Positions 16,595-26,117 of a stretch of 64,000 nucleotides of DNA are shown here, in pieces. The translations under genes and the position numbers were made by a program. Each line of letters opens with the position of its first letter. The stretch's first letter is position 1. The stretch lies in the NCBI GenBank assembly GCA_910587635.1, contig CAJUNB010000006.1, positions 12,559 to 76,558 on the forward strand, in the 5' to 3' direction. Under the pieces are notes generated by a model that did not search any database, was not told the DNA's origin, and was given only the letters and a program-made list of their open reading frames with translations. This DNA is from an uncultured Lachnospiraceae bacterium. Its GTDB lineage: Bacteria; Bacillota; Clostridia; Lachnospirales; Lachnospiraceae.

Positions 16595-17182
16595 CTACTC
16601 TTTTAAATTTCCCTTTCGAACATTATCCTGAATGATTTCATCCGTTATTTCAAACAATTTAACCGACCCCAATTTTGTTTTCCCCTGTCTTTTATAGACT
16701 TGTTCCACTGTAACATCATGCTCCTGCCAGTCTCCACCGTTATTGCTGTCATTTAATATGAGTGGCTGGAGATTATCAATGGCGTGTACAAATTTCGATT
16801 CCGCAGTTTCATATGCATCGAACTCATCAAATAACGCTGTAAATTCCGCCTTTTGTTCTTTCGGAAGAATTGAAAATATCCGTTCTTTAGCAGCATCTTC
16901 TCTGGCTTTCTGTGTTTTCAAACCTTCCGCATCATATGCATAGGTATCTCCTGCATCGATCTCGACAATATCGTGAATCAGGCACATCAACATTACTTTT
17001 ACAATATCGATTTCTTCGTTGGCGTATTCTCTGAGCAGATACGCCATTATTGCCATATGCCAGGAATGTTCGGCATCATTTTCATTTCTTCCGTTCAGAG
17101 ATAAATGGGTTTGCCTGAATACATTCTTTGCTTTATCGATTTCCAACGCAAATGCCATCTGTCTTTTTATACGTTCATCCAT
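16595..17182 (-). CDS. HD-domain hydrolase, YfbR/HDDC2-like
   Basis: The start at 17182 (MDERIKRQMAFALEIDKAK) is 6 bases from AGGGGG. The 195-residue product has the metal-binding pattern of the YfbR/HDDC2 5'-deoxynucleotidase group: NDAEHSWHMAIMAYLL, LIHDIVEIDAGDT and KFVHAIDNLQPLILN. It probably removes phosphate from deoxynucleoside monophosphates; the exact substrate is not visible. The gene stands alone, with the T-box leader of the importer starting about 150 bases downstream. Confidence 0.85.
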   Translation of the reverse strand: MDERIKRQMAFALEIDKAKNVFRQTHLSLNGRNENDAEHSWHMAIMAYLLREYANEEIDIVKVMLMCLIHDIVEIDAGDTYAYDAEGLKTQKAREDAAKERIFSILPKEQKAEFTALFDEFDAYETAESKFVHAIDNLQPLILNDSNNGGDWQEHDVTVEQVYKRQGKTKLGSVKLFEITDEIIQDNVRKGNLKE

Positions 17183-17284
17183 ATTAAACCCCCTGTATAT
17201 TTTGATCATTTATTTCTTACAATGCTCCGTCAGATAGCAGTTATAGAGGCAATATGACATAGGCTGTCTGTCGGCCTGTCCATA

Positions 17285-17535
17285 TAACTGCTACATCGGC
17301 TTTAGGTTTTTATTGAGTCTGTCCACCATCCAGGCGATTCGTTTTTCCCACCCGACATCTGTCTTTGCATCCAAATATGCCCGTCAATCCATCCAAAGCA
17401 GAGGGCTTCTTCCAGAGCTTCTCCTGCTTTTATCGTTTTTGGCCCTCCGGCCTTGCCAAATAAAAGCCAAACGCCATCCTTTGACTGACCAATGGGATTC
17501 TCATTATCGGTTAAACTCCCTTTCATCTGTATCAT
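17285..17535 (-). pseudogene. YdeI/OmpD-associated family remnant
   Basis: A 77-codon frame contains KDGVWLLFGKAGGPKTIKAGEALEEALCFGWIDGHIW. The E-A-L-x-F-G-W-I-D block is the signature of the YdeI/OmpD-associated family. The frame then changes: the adjacent frame on the same strand continues with WEKRIAWMVDRLNKNLKP, which looks like the end of such a protein. The middle part is missing, so the gene carries an internal deletion plus frameshift. No intact copy is in the window. Confidence 0.6.
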
Positions 17536-17683
17536 AAAAGCAATATACTCTATGTGTGCCGAGGCTACTACACCTTATGGCTGCCCGGTAAAGCACATAT
17601 TTTTATAGTATGTAATTTTTTTGGAAAAATCAACTGTTTATCATATAAAAAGCGCCCTTCAATTGCCAAAAGCACATATTAGA

Positions 17684-17720
17684 AAAGTGACCCTGCCATT
17701 CGACAGTGGTCACTTTCTTT
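17684..17720. terminator. Hairpin downstream of the alpha-galactosidase gene
   Basis: AAAGTGACCCTG pairs with CAG-TGGTCACTTT (17684-17716) with one bulge, followed by T-rich sequence in both directions. A second inverted repeat, CATGGGT with ACCCATG, lies at about 17725-17754. Both probably form the 3' end of the alpha-galactosidase operon transcript. Confidence 0.6.
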
Positions 17721-17793
17721 TAAACATGGGTTCCACACATGTTGGATACCCATGTGGGTGGGCTTTTATTTTATATTCATTTACTTATATCTA

Positions 17794-19974
17794 TTATTTC
17801 ATCTGCAACTCTATCTGATAGGCCCGGTATTCTCCCAGCTCCACCGGCATGGGAAGTCCGGCTTCCATCAGAGCAGAACCATAAAAGCTCCTGCCCGTGT
17901 TCTGTTCTTCATACAGAGCCTCCCGCTCAAGACCTTTCAGCTTTACATAATTAACTTTCATATTGCCGTGAATCTCAAGCATAACAACGCTGAGCAGGGC
18001 CTGTCTTCCATCCTGAGAAATGATGAGCCATGATACGTAAGGATCACAGAAAGGGTCTGACAGACGATAGTAATCTCCAGTCCTGATCAATTCCGCATAT
18101 TTCCTATACTGGACAATTTGTTGTTTTACTTCCTCTTTTTCTTCCTCTGTCATCGTACCGGGATCCAGCTCATAACCAAATCCCCCTCCTGCCATAGCTA
18201 CCACGCCCCTTGTCCGCAGGCTCGTAGTGCGGCCTGTCTGATGATTGGGCACTGCAGACACATGAGCTCCCACCGTACAGGCAGGATAGAAAAAGGATGT
18301 CCCATACTGAATCCGCAGCCGGTCCACGGCGTCCGTGTTGTCACTGCACCAGATCTGAGGCGTATAATACATCATTCCCGCATCAAATCTGCCTCCTCCT
18401 CCACTGCATCCTTCGATCAGCACATTGGGATATTTGCGCATCATCTTTTCCAGGAAATCGTATACTCCCAGGACATAGTCATATGTCACCTTTCCCTGGT
18501 CGGTGGTAAGAGAATAGATATCTGCAATACTGCGATTCATATCCCATTTGATATATTCGATGTTGCCCTGGTCCAGTATCTCACAAATATTTTCAAAAAT
18601 AGCATCCCGTACATCTTTTCTGGAAAAATCCAGTACAAGCTGGTTTCGGGCATAGACAGGTTTCCTCCCCGGCACCTTCATGACCCAGTCAGGATGCTCC
18701 CGATAGAGCCTGCTGTCCTCGGAGACCATCTCCGGTTCAATCCAGATACCAAATCGCACGCCAAGATGATTGATCTTCTCTATCAGTTCCCCCAGGCTGC
18801 AACCCAGCTTTTCTTCGTTTACCTGCCAGTCACCCAGACCACTGTTATCATCTTCACGTTTTCCAAACCAGCCATCGTCCATAACCACCATATCGATTCC
18901 GAGCGCGGCAGCTTCTTTGGCCAGTTTGTATATTTTTTCTCCATCCAGATCAAAGTACATGGCCTCCCAGCTATTGAGCAGCACCGGCCTGATCTTGTGG
19001 CTGTATGTGCCTCTGCATATATGCTCCCTGATACAGCGATGGTACTGTCTGGACAATTTCCCATACCCTTCATCCGAATAGCACAGCACCGTCTCCGGCA
19101 CTACCAGCTTTTCCCCCTGCTCCAGCGGATAGTGGAACAGATCGCTCTGCAGCCCCATCATAACCCTTGTCTGGCCGAACTGATCCTGTTCCGCCTCACA
19201 CATAAAGTTGCCGCTGTACACAAACATCATGCCATAGCAGCTTCCCATATCTTCCGTAGTCTCCTGCCGGGCAACGATCACAGCCGGATTGTACTGATGG
19301 CTGGATGTCCCCCTGCGGCTGCCGATGATGCAGTTGCCCCTTGCGATCTCCCTGCGTTGGAAATTCCGTTCCATGGAATGCCTTCCGCAGAAACAGATCA
19401 GGTCATAACCGTCCGTCAGAAAATCCAGACAGGCGGAGGCAGCCTTTTCCACAATGACCTTTTCCGTTCCGCCATTGATGATTTCTGCACTCCTCGTTAT
19501 GATATCCTCTTTTTCCAGTACACTGTACAGAAGACGCACCCTCACTGCGCTCACTGCATCTTCCAGGACGATTTCCAGCGTCTCTGCTTCTTCCCGGTCC
19601 GCATACACGGCGGGAAGCCCCTGCAGACTTTCTTTTCCCTGTCTGATCTCATGACTGACATAGCGCAGATCACAGCAGTCAGAGCCGTCCCCATTGTGTA
19701 CAATGAGCGCACTGCTGCGGTAATCCCCTGTTCCCACACAGGGATATTCCTGGGGCAGCACATCCAGGGAATAGGTCCTGTTCATGGCAGACTCCGCCGG
19801 ATTCCCGGAAAATCCCCTGTCATAATAGGTCAGGAGATAATCCATATTTCCAGACACTTTTGCACCATAGTATAAATGCAGTAAAAAACCAAGGTCATCC
19901 GCTTTCATCTGATACGTCGTACGCGCCGTCTCCAAAGTAAAAATGCGATTATTCTGATGATAATAAATTGCCAC
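17794..19974 (-). CDS. Alpha-galactosidase, GH36
   Basis: This 726-residue cytoplasmic enzyme removes terminal alpha-galactose from melibiose, raffinose and stachyose. The start codon is GTG at 19974, with AGGAGGAGACAG upstream. It has the N-terminal beta-sandwich, then the catalytic barrel with MVVMDDGWFGKREDD, GIWIEPEMVS, the nucleophile Asp478 in IKWDMNRS, EGCSGGGGRFD and the acid/base Asp548 in WCSDNTDAVDR. Numbering and length agree with characterised GH36 enzymes. No signal peptide is present. It is the last gene of the importer operon, about 250 bases after the permease, and that gap shows no gene. Confidence 0.95.
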   Translation of the reverse strand: MAIYYHQNNRIFTLETARTTYQMKADDLGFLLHLYYGAKVSGNMDYLLTYYDRGFSGNPAESAMNRTYSLDVLPQEYPCVGTGDYRSSALIVHNGDGSDCCDLRYVSHEIRQGKESLQGLPAVYADREEAETLEIVLEDAVSAVRVRLLYSVLEKEDIITRSAEIINGGTEKVIVEKAASACLDFLTDGYDLICFCGRHSMERNFQRREIARGNCIIGSRRGTSSHQYNPAVIVARQETTEDMGSCYGMMFVYSGNFMCEAEQDQFGQTRVMMGLQSDLFHYPLEQGEKLVVPETVLCYSDEGYGKLSRQYHRCIREHICRGTYSHKIRPVLLNSWEAMYFDLDGEKIYKLAKEAAALGIDMVVMDDGWFGKREDDNSGLGDWQVNEEKLGCSLGELIEKINHLGVRFGIWIEPEMVSEDSRLYREHPDWVMKVPGRKPVYARNQLVLDFSRKDVRDAIFENICEILDQGNIEYIKWDMNRSIADIYSLTTDQGKVTYDYVLGVYDFLEKMMRKYPNVLIEGCSGGGGRFDAGMMYYTPQIWCSDNTDAVDRLRIQYGTSFFYPACTVGAHVSAVPNHQTGRTTSLRTRGVVAMAGGGFGYELDPGTMTEEEKEEVKQQIVQYRKYAELIRTGDYYRLSDPFCDPYVSWLIISQDGRQALLSVVMLEIHGNMKVNYVKLKGLEREALYEEQNTGRSFYGSALMEAGLPMPVELGEYRAYQIELQMK

Positions 19975-20228
19975 GATCTGTCTCCTCCTGCCATATTCGT
20001 CTGTATATTTTATCGCAAATTTTTACGATGGTCAATGACCCCGCAGCATTGGCCGGAAAATGTGTAAAATTATCATCCACCCGGTCCCTCGGCGGGGTCA
20101 TCGACACCAGCGGCAACAGCCTGCCGTCTGTTTTTCTGTCACCGGCCAAAAGCCGATCACTCCTCATCCAGACAGCAGAGCGCCGTTGCCCGCGGGATGC
20201 AAAATCAATATAAGGAATGTCATCCTTT

Positions 20229-21074
20229 TTATTTTACGGCACCATTTACCACACCGTTCAGGATCTGCTTCTGACAAACGATATAGAATATCAGAATCGG
20301 CAACAGTGCCAGCAGATAAGAGGCAAACGCCAGATTATAGTTCGTTCCGAACTGTGACTGGAAATTCAACTGTGCCAGTGGTAGTGTATTCTGGCTGGAA
20401 CCTGCCATAACGATAAGGGGTGTCATCACATCGTTCCATACGGACAGCGCTGTAATAACGGCAACGGTTGCATGCATGGGCTTCATAATCGGGAAGATAA
20501 TCTTCCAGTAAGTCGTCCAGGTAGAAGCGCCGTCCACTTTGGCAGCCTCTTCCAGAGCCATCGGTATGTTGACAAGATACCCGGAATACAAAAGGACATT
20601 CATGGGCATATAAAATACCACATACAAAAGCACAACGCCGAACCAGTTTGCCAGATGCATCTCTGCCGTCTGTTTTGCGATGGGCATCATCAGGATAGCA
20701 AAGGGAACAAACATACCGCTGACGATAAAGAGATACACAAAATTGTAAAATTTGCTGCTGGCTTTATTTCTTCCAAGAGAATATCCCATGAGAGAATGAA
20801 GCGCCAGCGACAGGATGATCGTAATACCGGAAATCAGAAGGCTGTTTCCAAGAGAGTGCCAGAAATCCGTTACTTCCATAGCCTCTCTGAAGTTGTTCAA
20901 GCTCCAGGACTGGGGCAATGATAAAATACCACTGATGCTGTTCGTCATTTCTGACGGCTGTTTAAACGCAATGATAATAGTCATATATAGCGGGAATATG
21001 ATCGTAATAAGACCCAGGATCAAAAAGATCATCGGGACATATTTCCATACCCGGATAGATTTTGATTCTGTCAT
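20229..21074 (-). CDS. Sugar ABC transporter permease, MsmG-like
   Basis: This 281-residue permease has six membrane segments and the EAA loop (ALEEAAKVDGASTWTTYWKIIFPIMKP) that contacts the ATPase. Its start forms an ATGA overlap with the stop of the preceding permease. With that permease and the upstream binding protein it forms a CUT1-family importer. No ATPase gene lies in the operon, so a shared MsmK/UgpC-type ATPase must be encoded elsewhere. The neighbouring GH36 suggests raffinose-family sugars or melibiose as substrate. Confidence 0.92.
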   Translation of the reverse strand: MTESKSIRVWKYVPMIFLILGLITIIFPLYMTIIIAFKQPSEMTNSISGILSLPQSWSLNNFREAMEVTDFWHSLGNSLLISGITIILSLALHSLMGYSLGRNKASSKFYNFVYLFIVSGMFVPFAILMMPIAKQTAEMHLANWFGVVLLYVVFYMPMNVLLYSGYLVNIPMALEEAAKVDGASTWTTYWKIIFPIMKPMHATVAVITALSVWNDVMTPLIVMAGSSQNTLPLAQLNFQSQFGTNYNLAFASYLLALLPILIFYIVCQKQILNGVVNGAVK

Positions 21075-21916
21075 AGCTGCTCCTCCTTACTACCGGAAAA
21101 TTTCATCTGTGCAACAGAAAGAACTACAATTACAACGAAGAAAACAACTGCATTGGCACTCTGGAATCCAAACTGTCCGCCTGCCATACCATTGTTATAG
21201 ATCAGATAGGAAATGGACTCCGTACTCTGTGCAGGACCGCCCTTAGTCAAAGCCATGATCTGATCGAATACCATCAGGAAGTTCTTGACACAAAGTACCA
21301 TATTGATCGAAAAGAATGGGATGATCAGCGGAAACGTCAGATATCTGAACTGTTTCCATCCGGTTGCGCCATCCAGCCCCCCCGCCTCGTAAACATCTTC
21401 CGGTACAGTCTGAAGACCTGAAATATAGATGATCGTATTCATGGCAATGGCCTGCCATGCACAGACAACCACAACACCGATCCATGCCGTACCTGGGTTG
21501 GAAAGGATACTGCTTGTTCCCGTCAATGCAGGAAGGATATAGGTAAAGAAATAGTTAAAAATATAACCTACTACAAGGGCGCCCAGTACGTTAGGCAGAA
21601 AATACGCGCCGCGGAAAAAGCTTTTCGCGCGGATTTTACTGTTGAGCGCCAGCGCTAAAACCAGGCTGATCACATTTGTTACAATCGTGGAAACAACTGC
21701 CAGCTTAAAGGTAAACCAGTAGGATTTTCCTACCCGGGCATCCGAGAACAGATCAATGTAATTACGCAGTCCTACCCAGTCATATGTACCAAATCCCCTG
21801 AAATTGGTGAAGCTGTAAACCACACCTCGAATGAGGGGTATCGTATTAAAGCAGACGAACAACGCCAGAATCGGAATCGTTATCAGTAAAAATGTCATTT
21901 TTCTATCATTTTTCAT
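21071..21916 (-). CDS. Sugar ABC transporter permease, MsmF-like
   Basis: The 281-residue product begins MKNDRKMTFLLITIPILALFVCFNTIPLIRG and has six membrane segments. Its EAA loop is VYEAGGLDGATGWKQFRYLTFPLIIPF. It is the first of two CUT1 permeases in the operon and lies 32 bases after the binding-protein gene. Its 3' end overlaps the second permease by 4 bases, which points to coupled translation. Confidence 0.92.
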   Translation of the reverse strand: MKNDRKMTFLLITIPILALFVCFNTIPLIRGVVYSFTNFRGFGTYDWVGLRNYIDLFSDARVGKSYWFTFKLAVVSTIVTNVISLVLALALNSKIRAKSFFRGAYFLPNVLGALVVGYIFNYFFTYILPALTGTSSILSNPGTAWIGVVVVCAWQAIAMNTIIYISGLQTVPEDVYEAGGLDGATGWKQFRYLTFPLIIPFFSINMVLCVKNFLMVFDQIMALTKGGPAQSTESISYLIYNNGMAGGQFGFQSANAVVFFVVIVVLSVAQMKFSGSKEEQL

Positions 21917-21948
21917 TTTTTCCTCTCTCCTTTCTCAGTATGATGCAT

Positions 21949-23223
21949 TTACTTCCCATTTTCATATTCCTGTACCATACGGATAATATCTCTGTTATAC
22001 CGCTGCCAGTCCGCATCGAACTTTGCAAGGAAAGCGTCCACATCCTTTTCCAAAAGGAATGTCTGGAGCTGCGCATCTACTGACATCTCTGACGGATAAT
22101 AATGATCCTGATAGTCTGTCATATTTCCCGTTGTAATATATTCTTTCATACCATCGAGCTGAGAAGCCAACTGGAAATCTCCGGTTTTACAAGGAACCGC
22201 ATTCTGAGCATCAATATAGTTCTGAATAACAGAATCTTCCAACAGGAAGTCAAGCACTTCATATGCCGCTTCCTTGTTCGGGCAGTCTGCCATAACGCAA
22301 AAGCCGAGGTCAATACCGGAATTCAATGTATTGCCATCTGGAGTATCACTTGCAGGCATAACAAAAGAGTCAATATTCAGATCAGGATTAACGGACAATA
22401 TCTGAGGAACCGCATAGCTGCCGATCGGGTACATCGCTGACTCCCCTCTCGCAAAGGCAGTACAAGCATCGTTGTAACCATAGGCGAACGGATCTTCCGG
22501 CCCATACTGCAACAGGCTCATATATTTCTCCGATAACTCTCTGTATTCTGCTGTAAATGTAGTCTCGCCCCGATTTACCTGCTTTGTGGTATCTGCCGGA
22601 GACAGATCCACCGCCATGGAATTCCACGGTGCCAGACAGGTCCAAATATCCTTAAAGCCAAAATAGAATGGTAGAATCCCTTCTGCCTGAATGGACTCGC
22701 ACAGTGCATTCAGTTCGTCCCATGTTTCGGGAATCTCCCATCCGTGTTCCTGGAACATCTCTCTGTTGTAGAGAATTCCCGCTGCATTGGCAACATAAGG
22801 AACAATATAGGTTCCGTCTGTAGGAATGAATTCCAGCGCTTCTGCAATGTCCACATACCCTGAATTGATATTCTGCAGTCCAGGATAGTCCGAAATATCA
22901 GAAAGTATTTCTGCATCCAGGAAATAGGAATAGTTGATATCACCGCCGATTCCGATAATATCAGGGTAATCCTCTCTGATAAATCTCGTCTTTAAAATTG
23001 TCGTTGCATCATTTGGAGAGCTGATCGTCAAATGAATATTATCATGCGTCGCATTGAATTCATCTTCCACTGTCTTGAAGTAGTTGGCAGCTTCCGGTTT
23101 GTACTGAACGATTTCAATTTCAATCTTTCCGCTGTCCGTGGAGGATGCACATCCTGAAAAAGCAAGTGATGTCATTACGCAGCATAGCGCCAGCCCCAGG
23201 CATTTCATCTTGTTTCCTTTCAT
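21949..23223 (-). CDS. Sugar-binding lipoprotein, MsmE-like
   Basis: This 424-residue protein has a lipoprotein signal (LALCCVMTSLAFSGCASS) and the solute-binding fold of CUT1 importers: QYKPEAANYFKTVEDEFNATH, NAAGILYNREMFQEHGWEIPETWDEL and GESAMYPIGSYAVP. ATG 23223 has GGGAG 8 bases upstream; a second ATG five codons later also has a ribosome site. It is the first gene of the importer-GH36 operon and is divergent from an AraC-type regulator. Alpha-galactosides are the inferred ligand. Confidence 0.92.
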   Translation of the reverse strand: MKGNKMKCLGLALCCVMTSLAFSGCASSTDSGKIEIEIVQYKPEAANYFKTVEDEFNATHDNIHLTISSPNDATTILKTRFIREDYPDIIGIGGDINYSYFLDAEILSDISDYPGLQNINSGYVDIAEALEFIPTDGTYIVPYVANAAGILYNREMFQEHGWEIPETWDELNALCESIQAEGILPFYFGFKDIWTCLAPWNSMAVDLSPADTTKQVNRGETTFTAEYRELSEKYMSLLQYGPEDPFAYGYNDACTAFARGESAMYPIGSYAVPQILSVNPDLNIDSFVMPASDTPDGNTLNSGIDLGFCVMADCPNKEAAYEVLDFLLEDSVIQNYIDAQNAVPCKTGDFQLASQLDGMKEYITTGNMTDYQDHYYPSEMSVDAQLQTFLLEKDVDAFLAKFDADWQRYNRDIIRMVQEYENGK

Positions 23224-23292
23224 AGCATTTTCTCCCTTCTCCTTTCTTTAATGGAAACATTATAATATATCTTTATACTATCAATAAATAGC

Positions 23293-23369
23293 GCTATTTT
23301 GCATTTTTTATACCTTTATGCTATTTTTTCAAGATAACATTGATTTCATATAGCATTTTGATATATAAT
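23293..23369. promoter_or_regulatory. Divergent control region of the alpha-galactoside locus
   Basis: TTGATT (23340-23345) and TATAAT (23364-23369), 18 bases apart, form a plus-strand promoter for the AraC gene. On the minus side a TATAAT-like box lies near 23262-23268 without a good -35 element, as expected for an activated promoter. Between them GCTATTTT occurs twice in direct orientation (23293-23300 and 23320-23327), a candidate pair of AraC-type binding half-sites. Confidence 0.45.
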
Positions 23370-23500
23370 AAATTTCAATTATTCATGTTGCATGACGCCA
23401 CCTCTCATTTCTCCGGTTTTATGTCAACAGATTGCACAAAAATCACTATGTCTACAACGTATTTCAAGAAGCACAGACTGCAGAAACGGAGGCATATTCT

Positions 23501-24376
23501 ATGAGTGAAGTGATTTTTTCTGTTTTTCCCCGTGAAAATTTTATTGACCTGGGTCTGTATCAATTCGGATGGGAGCAATGTGATCCCTCTCATTCCTTTG
23601 GCCCCGCTGCCAGGAATCATTATCTGTTTCACCTGTGTCTGTCCGGTACGGGAACCCTTTTTGCCAACAACACAAAAGGAGAACTGATTACCTATCAGGT
23701 CAAAAGTGGTCAGGGTTTTATGCTCTTTCCCCACCAGATATGTACATATATTGCCGATCACGAAATTCCATGGGAATATGTATGGGTAGAATTTGACGGA
23801 TTGCGGGTCAAGGAATCCATCGATTCTGCCGGTCTTACCCAGAACAACCCTATTTACAGATCCCGGCACAAAAATATCGCTGAAACGATGAAATCGGAGC
23901 TTTTGTATCTTGTCAACCACAAGGATGAGTCTCCCTTTCATCTCATCGGCCATCTCTACCTTTTCATAGACAGCCTGATCCGCTCTTCCTCTTCCACCCA
24001 GATTGGCTCGGGAAACAGCCTGCGGGACTTTTATATCAAAGAAGCTTTCTCATTTATTGAACAGAATTTCCAAAATGATATCTCCATAGAAGATATTGCC
24101 GCATGCTGCGGCCTGAATCGCAGTTATTTCGGAAAGATTTTTCATCAGAATATGGGGAAAACACCCCAGGAGTTTCTCATGTCTTATCGTATGACAAAAG
24201 CTACGGAACTTCTCAAACTCACGGAACTTTCCATTGCCGATGTGGGCAATGCGGTAGGCTACCCCAACCAACTCCACTTTTCAAGAGCTTTTAAAAATAT
24301 ATATGGACTTTCTCCAAGACAATGGCGCAACGAAAATGGCGGCGGGAAACTGCGCAGACAAAGTGATTGGCAATAA
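23501..24376 (+). CDS. AraC-family regulator of the alpha-galactoside operon, MsmR-like
   Basis: The start at 23501 (MSEVIFSVFPRENF) follows GGAGG at 9 bases; the frame is open 69 bases further upstream without a ribosome site. The 291-residue product has an N-terminal cupin sensor (GTGTLFANNTKGEL, QGFMLFPHQICTYIADHEIPWEYVWVEFDG). Its C-terminal double HTH reads ISIEDIAACCGLNRSYFGKIFHQNMGKTPQEFL and IADVGNAVGYPNQLHFSRAFKNIYGLSPRQWR. It is divergent from the importer-GH36 operon and most likely activates it when an alpha-galactoside is bound. Confidence 0.93.
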   Translation: MSEVIFSVFPRENFIDLGLYQFGWEQCDPSHSFGPAARNHYLFHLCLSGTGTLFANNTKGELITYQVKSGQGFMLFPHQICTYIADHEIPWEYVWVEFDGLRVKESIDSAGLTQNNPIYRSRHKNIAETMKSELLYLVNHKDESPFHLIGHLYLFIDSLIRSSSSTQIGSGNSLRDFYIKEAFSFIEQNFQNDISIEDIAACCGLNRSYFGKIFHQNMGKTPQEFLMSYRMTKATELLKLTELSIADVGNAVGYPNQLHFSRAFKNIYGLSPRQWRNENGGGKLRRQSDWQ

Positions 24377-24429
24377 ATAAATTACAATTCTGATTTCCTA
24401 TTATTTGGGGGATTTCATTTTCTGTTTTT

Positions 24430-24444
24430 ATCAGTTATACTGAT
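24430..24444. promoter_or_regulatory. Palindrome in the promoter region of the PHP gene
   Basis: ATCAGTTATACTGAT is a perfect palindrome of two 6-base arms around TAT. It lies 8 bases before a TATAAA box (24452-24457) and about 50 bases upstream of the PHP start codon, a position suitable for a repressor operator. Confidence 0.35.
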
Positions 24445-24496
24445 AGATATAAAGTGAATTGCATAATCTGAAAGGAAAAATATAAATACTAATTCT

Positions 24497-25309
24497 ATGA
24501 AGATCGATATGCACTGTCATACAAAAGAAGGGTCCCTGGACGGGAAAATCCCTGTCAGGCAATATATTGAATTGTTGAAAAAGAACGGCATTCACGGCAT
24601 GCTCGTATCAGACCACAACTCCTATAACGGGTATCGATACTGGAAATATCATCGGAAAGAGATGGATGAAGATTTTGTGGTGCTCAAAGGAATCGAGTAT
24701 GACACAATTGACGCCGGGCATATCCTTGTGATTCTTCCTACCGGTGTCAAAGTGCCACTGCTTGAGCTGCGGGGAATGCCCGTAAATCTTCTGATCGATA
24801 TCGTCCACCGTCACGGAGGGATACTCGGTCCTGCTCACCCATGCGGCGAACGTTTTCTGAGTCTTACCAATAATCGGAAATTCAGGAAACAGAAAACCGT
24901 ATTGGAACGCTTTGATTTCATGGAAACATTTAATTCCTGTGAACCGGAAGAGAGTAACGAAGGGGCACAGCTTCTGGCGGACGCCTACGGAAAACCCGGT
25001 CTGGGAGGCAGTGATTCCCACCGGCCAAGCTGTGTTGGCACCGCCTATACAGAATTTTTTGCAGAGATCAGATCGGAAACAGATCTTATCAACTATATAC
25101 AGTCCGGTGCACCTACTGTTCCTGGCGGATGCTATTATCACGGAACAACAAGAGAAAAAATTGGCAAAATGAACGAACTGCTCGTCTTCTCGTTCTGGTT
25201 CTACAACAAAGGTTCCGGCCTGCTTCGCAGGCACCGACGCACAGAAGCACTGCGGGCAGACGATGAAAATATATTAAACAGATATGAAGAAAATCGAAAC
25301 GGGGTGTAA
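24497..25309 (+). CDS. PHP-domain metal-dependent phosphoesterase
   Basis: This 270-residue protein has the PHP metal sites in order: DMHCHTKEGSLDG, LVSDHNSYNGY, VVLKGIEYDT, LGPAHPCGE and GGSDSHRPSCVG. The C-terminus (FSFWFYNKGSGLLRRHRRTE) is basic. PHP proteins hydrolyse phosphoesters; the substrate here cannot be told. The ATG has no well-placed ribosome site (AAAGGA is about 20 bases away), so the start is uncertain. Its stop codon lies one base from the stop of the convergent CmpB-like gene. Confidence 0.88.
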   Translation: MKIDMHCHTKEGSLDGKIPVRQYIELLKKNGIHGMLVSDHNSYNGYRYWKYHRKEMDEDFVVLKGIEYDTIDAGHILVILPTGVKVPLLELRGMPVNLLIDIVHRHGGILGPAHPCGERFLSLTNNRKFRKQKTVLERFDFMETFNSCEPEESNEGAQLLADAYGKPGLGGSDSHRPSCVGTAYTEFFAEIRSETDLINYIQSGAPTVPGGCYYHGTTREKIGKMNELLVFSFWFYNKGSGLLRRHRRTEALRADDENILNRYEENRNGV

Positions 25310-25310
25310 A

Positions 25311-26117
25311 TTACCCGTTTTGATCTTTTTTATGGCAATAATCTTTCAAATGTTCTCTTGCAGACTCTTTCATCTCTTCCAGAGCTCCTTTGAACCGGTT
25401 GGAAATGATGCCCGGATTGTCCAGGAGAAGACGTCTCTTATAGAAATCAGTGAGATTTCTCAATTGATGGCGTCTCTCACGCAACTCCTGGAATTTCACG
25501 TGCAGTTCTTCCCGCTCCTGTGTAAACGTCTGATCTGCCACAGCGATCAGCACATCCAGCCGCTTCTGCATATGTTCCATTTCCTGCTTCATATGGTCCA
25601 TTCTCCAGAGTATATCCCGCATGTCCAGTGCCGCCCGGAAAGACCGGAAAAAATCTGTAAATACATAAATTGTCAACATACAGGTCAAAGTAAAAATGAC
25701 TCCATAAGGAGCCCCTTCTGTCCACTGTTGTATTGGTCTGTGTATTACTTCTGTCATCAATATGGTAAAAAATCCCCATGCGATCGTGGAAGTGAGACAG
25801 ATCTGTCCCCGAAAGTTCATAAATTTCCCTGTATAGTCCCAATATCGCACCTGAAAAAGAGCTTCTGTCGCTGTTCCCACCAGATACTCAAGCAATGTAG
25901 CGCCTACACAGCCCGCTAAATAGGTGAGCAGAATACTGTCCTGAAAGGGGCGGGAGACAATGAGCATCATAACCGCACCGCTTCCGTAAATGGGCAAAAA
26001 CGGTCCGCTCATAAATCCCCTGTTTACCAGATGTTTTGACTTTACAGAAACATATGCCGACTCAAAGCACCAACCAAGAAAGCTATACAGATAAAAATAA
26101 AACAGCCACCTATACAT
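25311..26117 (-). CDS. CmpB-type membrane protein (PF06541) with coiled-coil tail
   Basis: The 268-residue product has five to six hydrophobic segments in its first 170 residues, with the family motifs FLGWCFESAYVSVK, NRGFMSGPFLPIYGSGA and GATLLEYLVGTATEALF. It ends in a long charged helical tail (about residues 180-265), probably cytoplasmic and coiled-coil. It overlaps the ylmH-like gene by 8 bases and so is translated with it. The biochemical function is not known; I treat the ABC-permease label of the family as unproven. Confidence 0.85.
   Translation of the reverse strand: MYRWLFYFYLYSFLGWCFESAYVSVKSKHLVNRGFMSGPFLPIYGSGAVMMLIVSRPFQDSILLTYLAGCVGATLLEYLVGTATEALFQVRYWDYTGKFMNFRGQICLTSTIAWGFFTILMTEVIHRPIQQWTEGAPYGVIFTLTCMLTIYVFTDFFRSFRAALDMRDILWRMDHMKQEMEHMQKRLDVLIAVADQTFTQEREELHVKFQELRERRHQLRNLTDFYKRRLLLDNPGIISNRFKGALEEMKESAREHLKDYCHKKDQNG

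Noticed and set aside
18118..19875. 585-codon frame antisense to the alpha-galactosidase
   Set aside because: The minus strand carries a GH36 gene with all catalytic motifs; the antisense frame is a codon-bias shadow.
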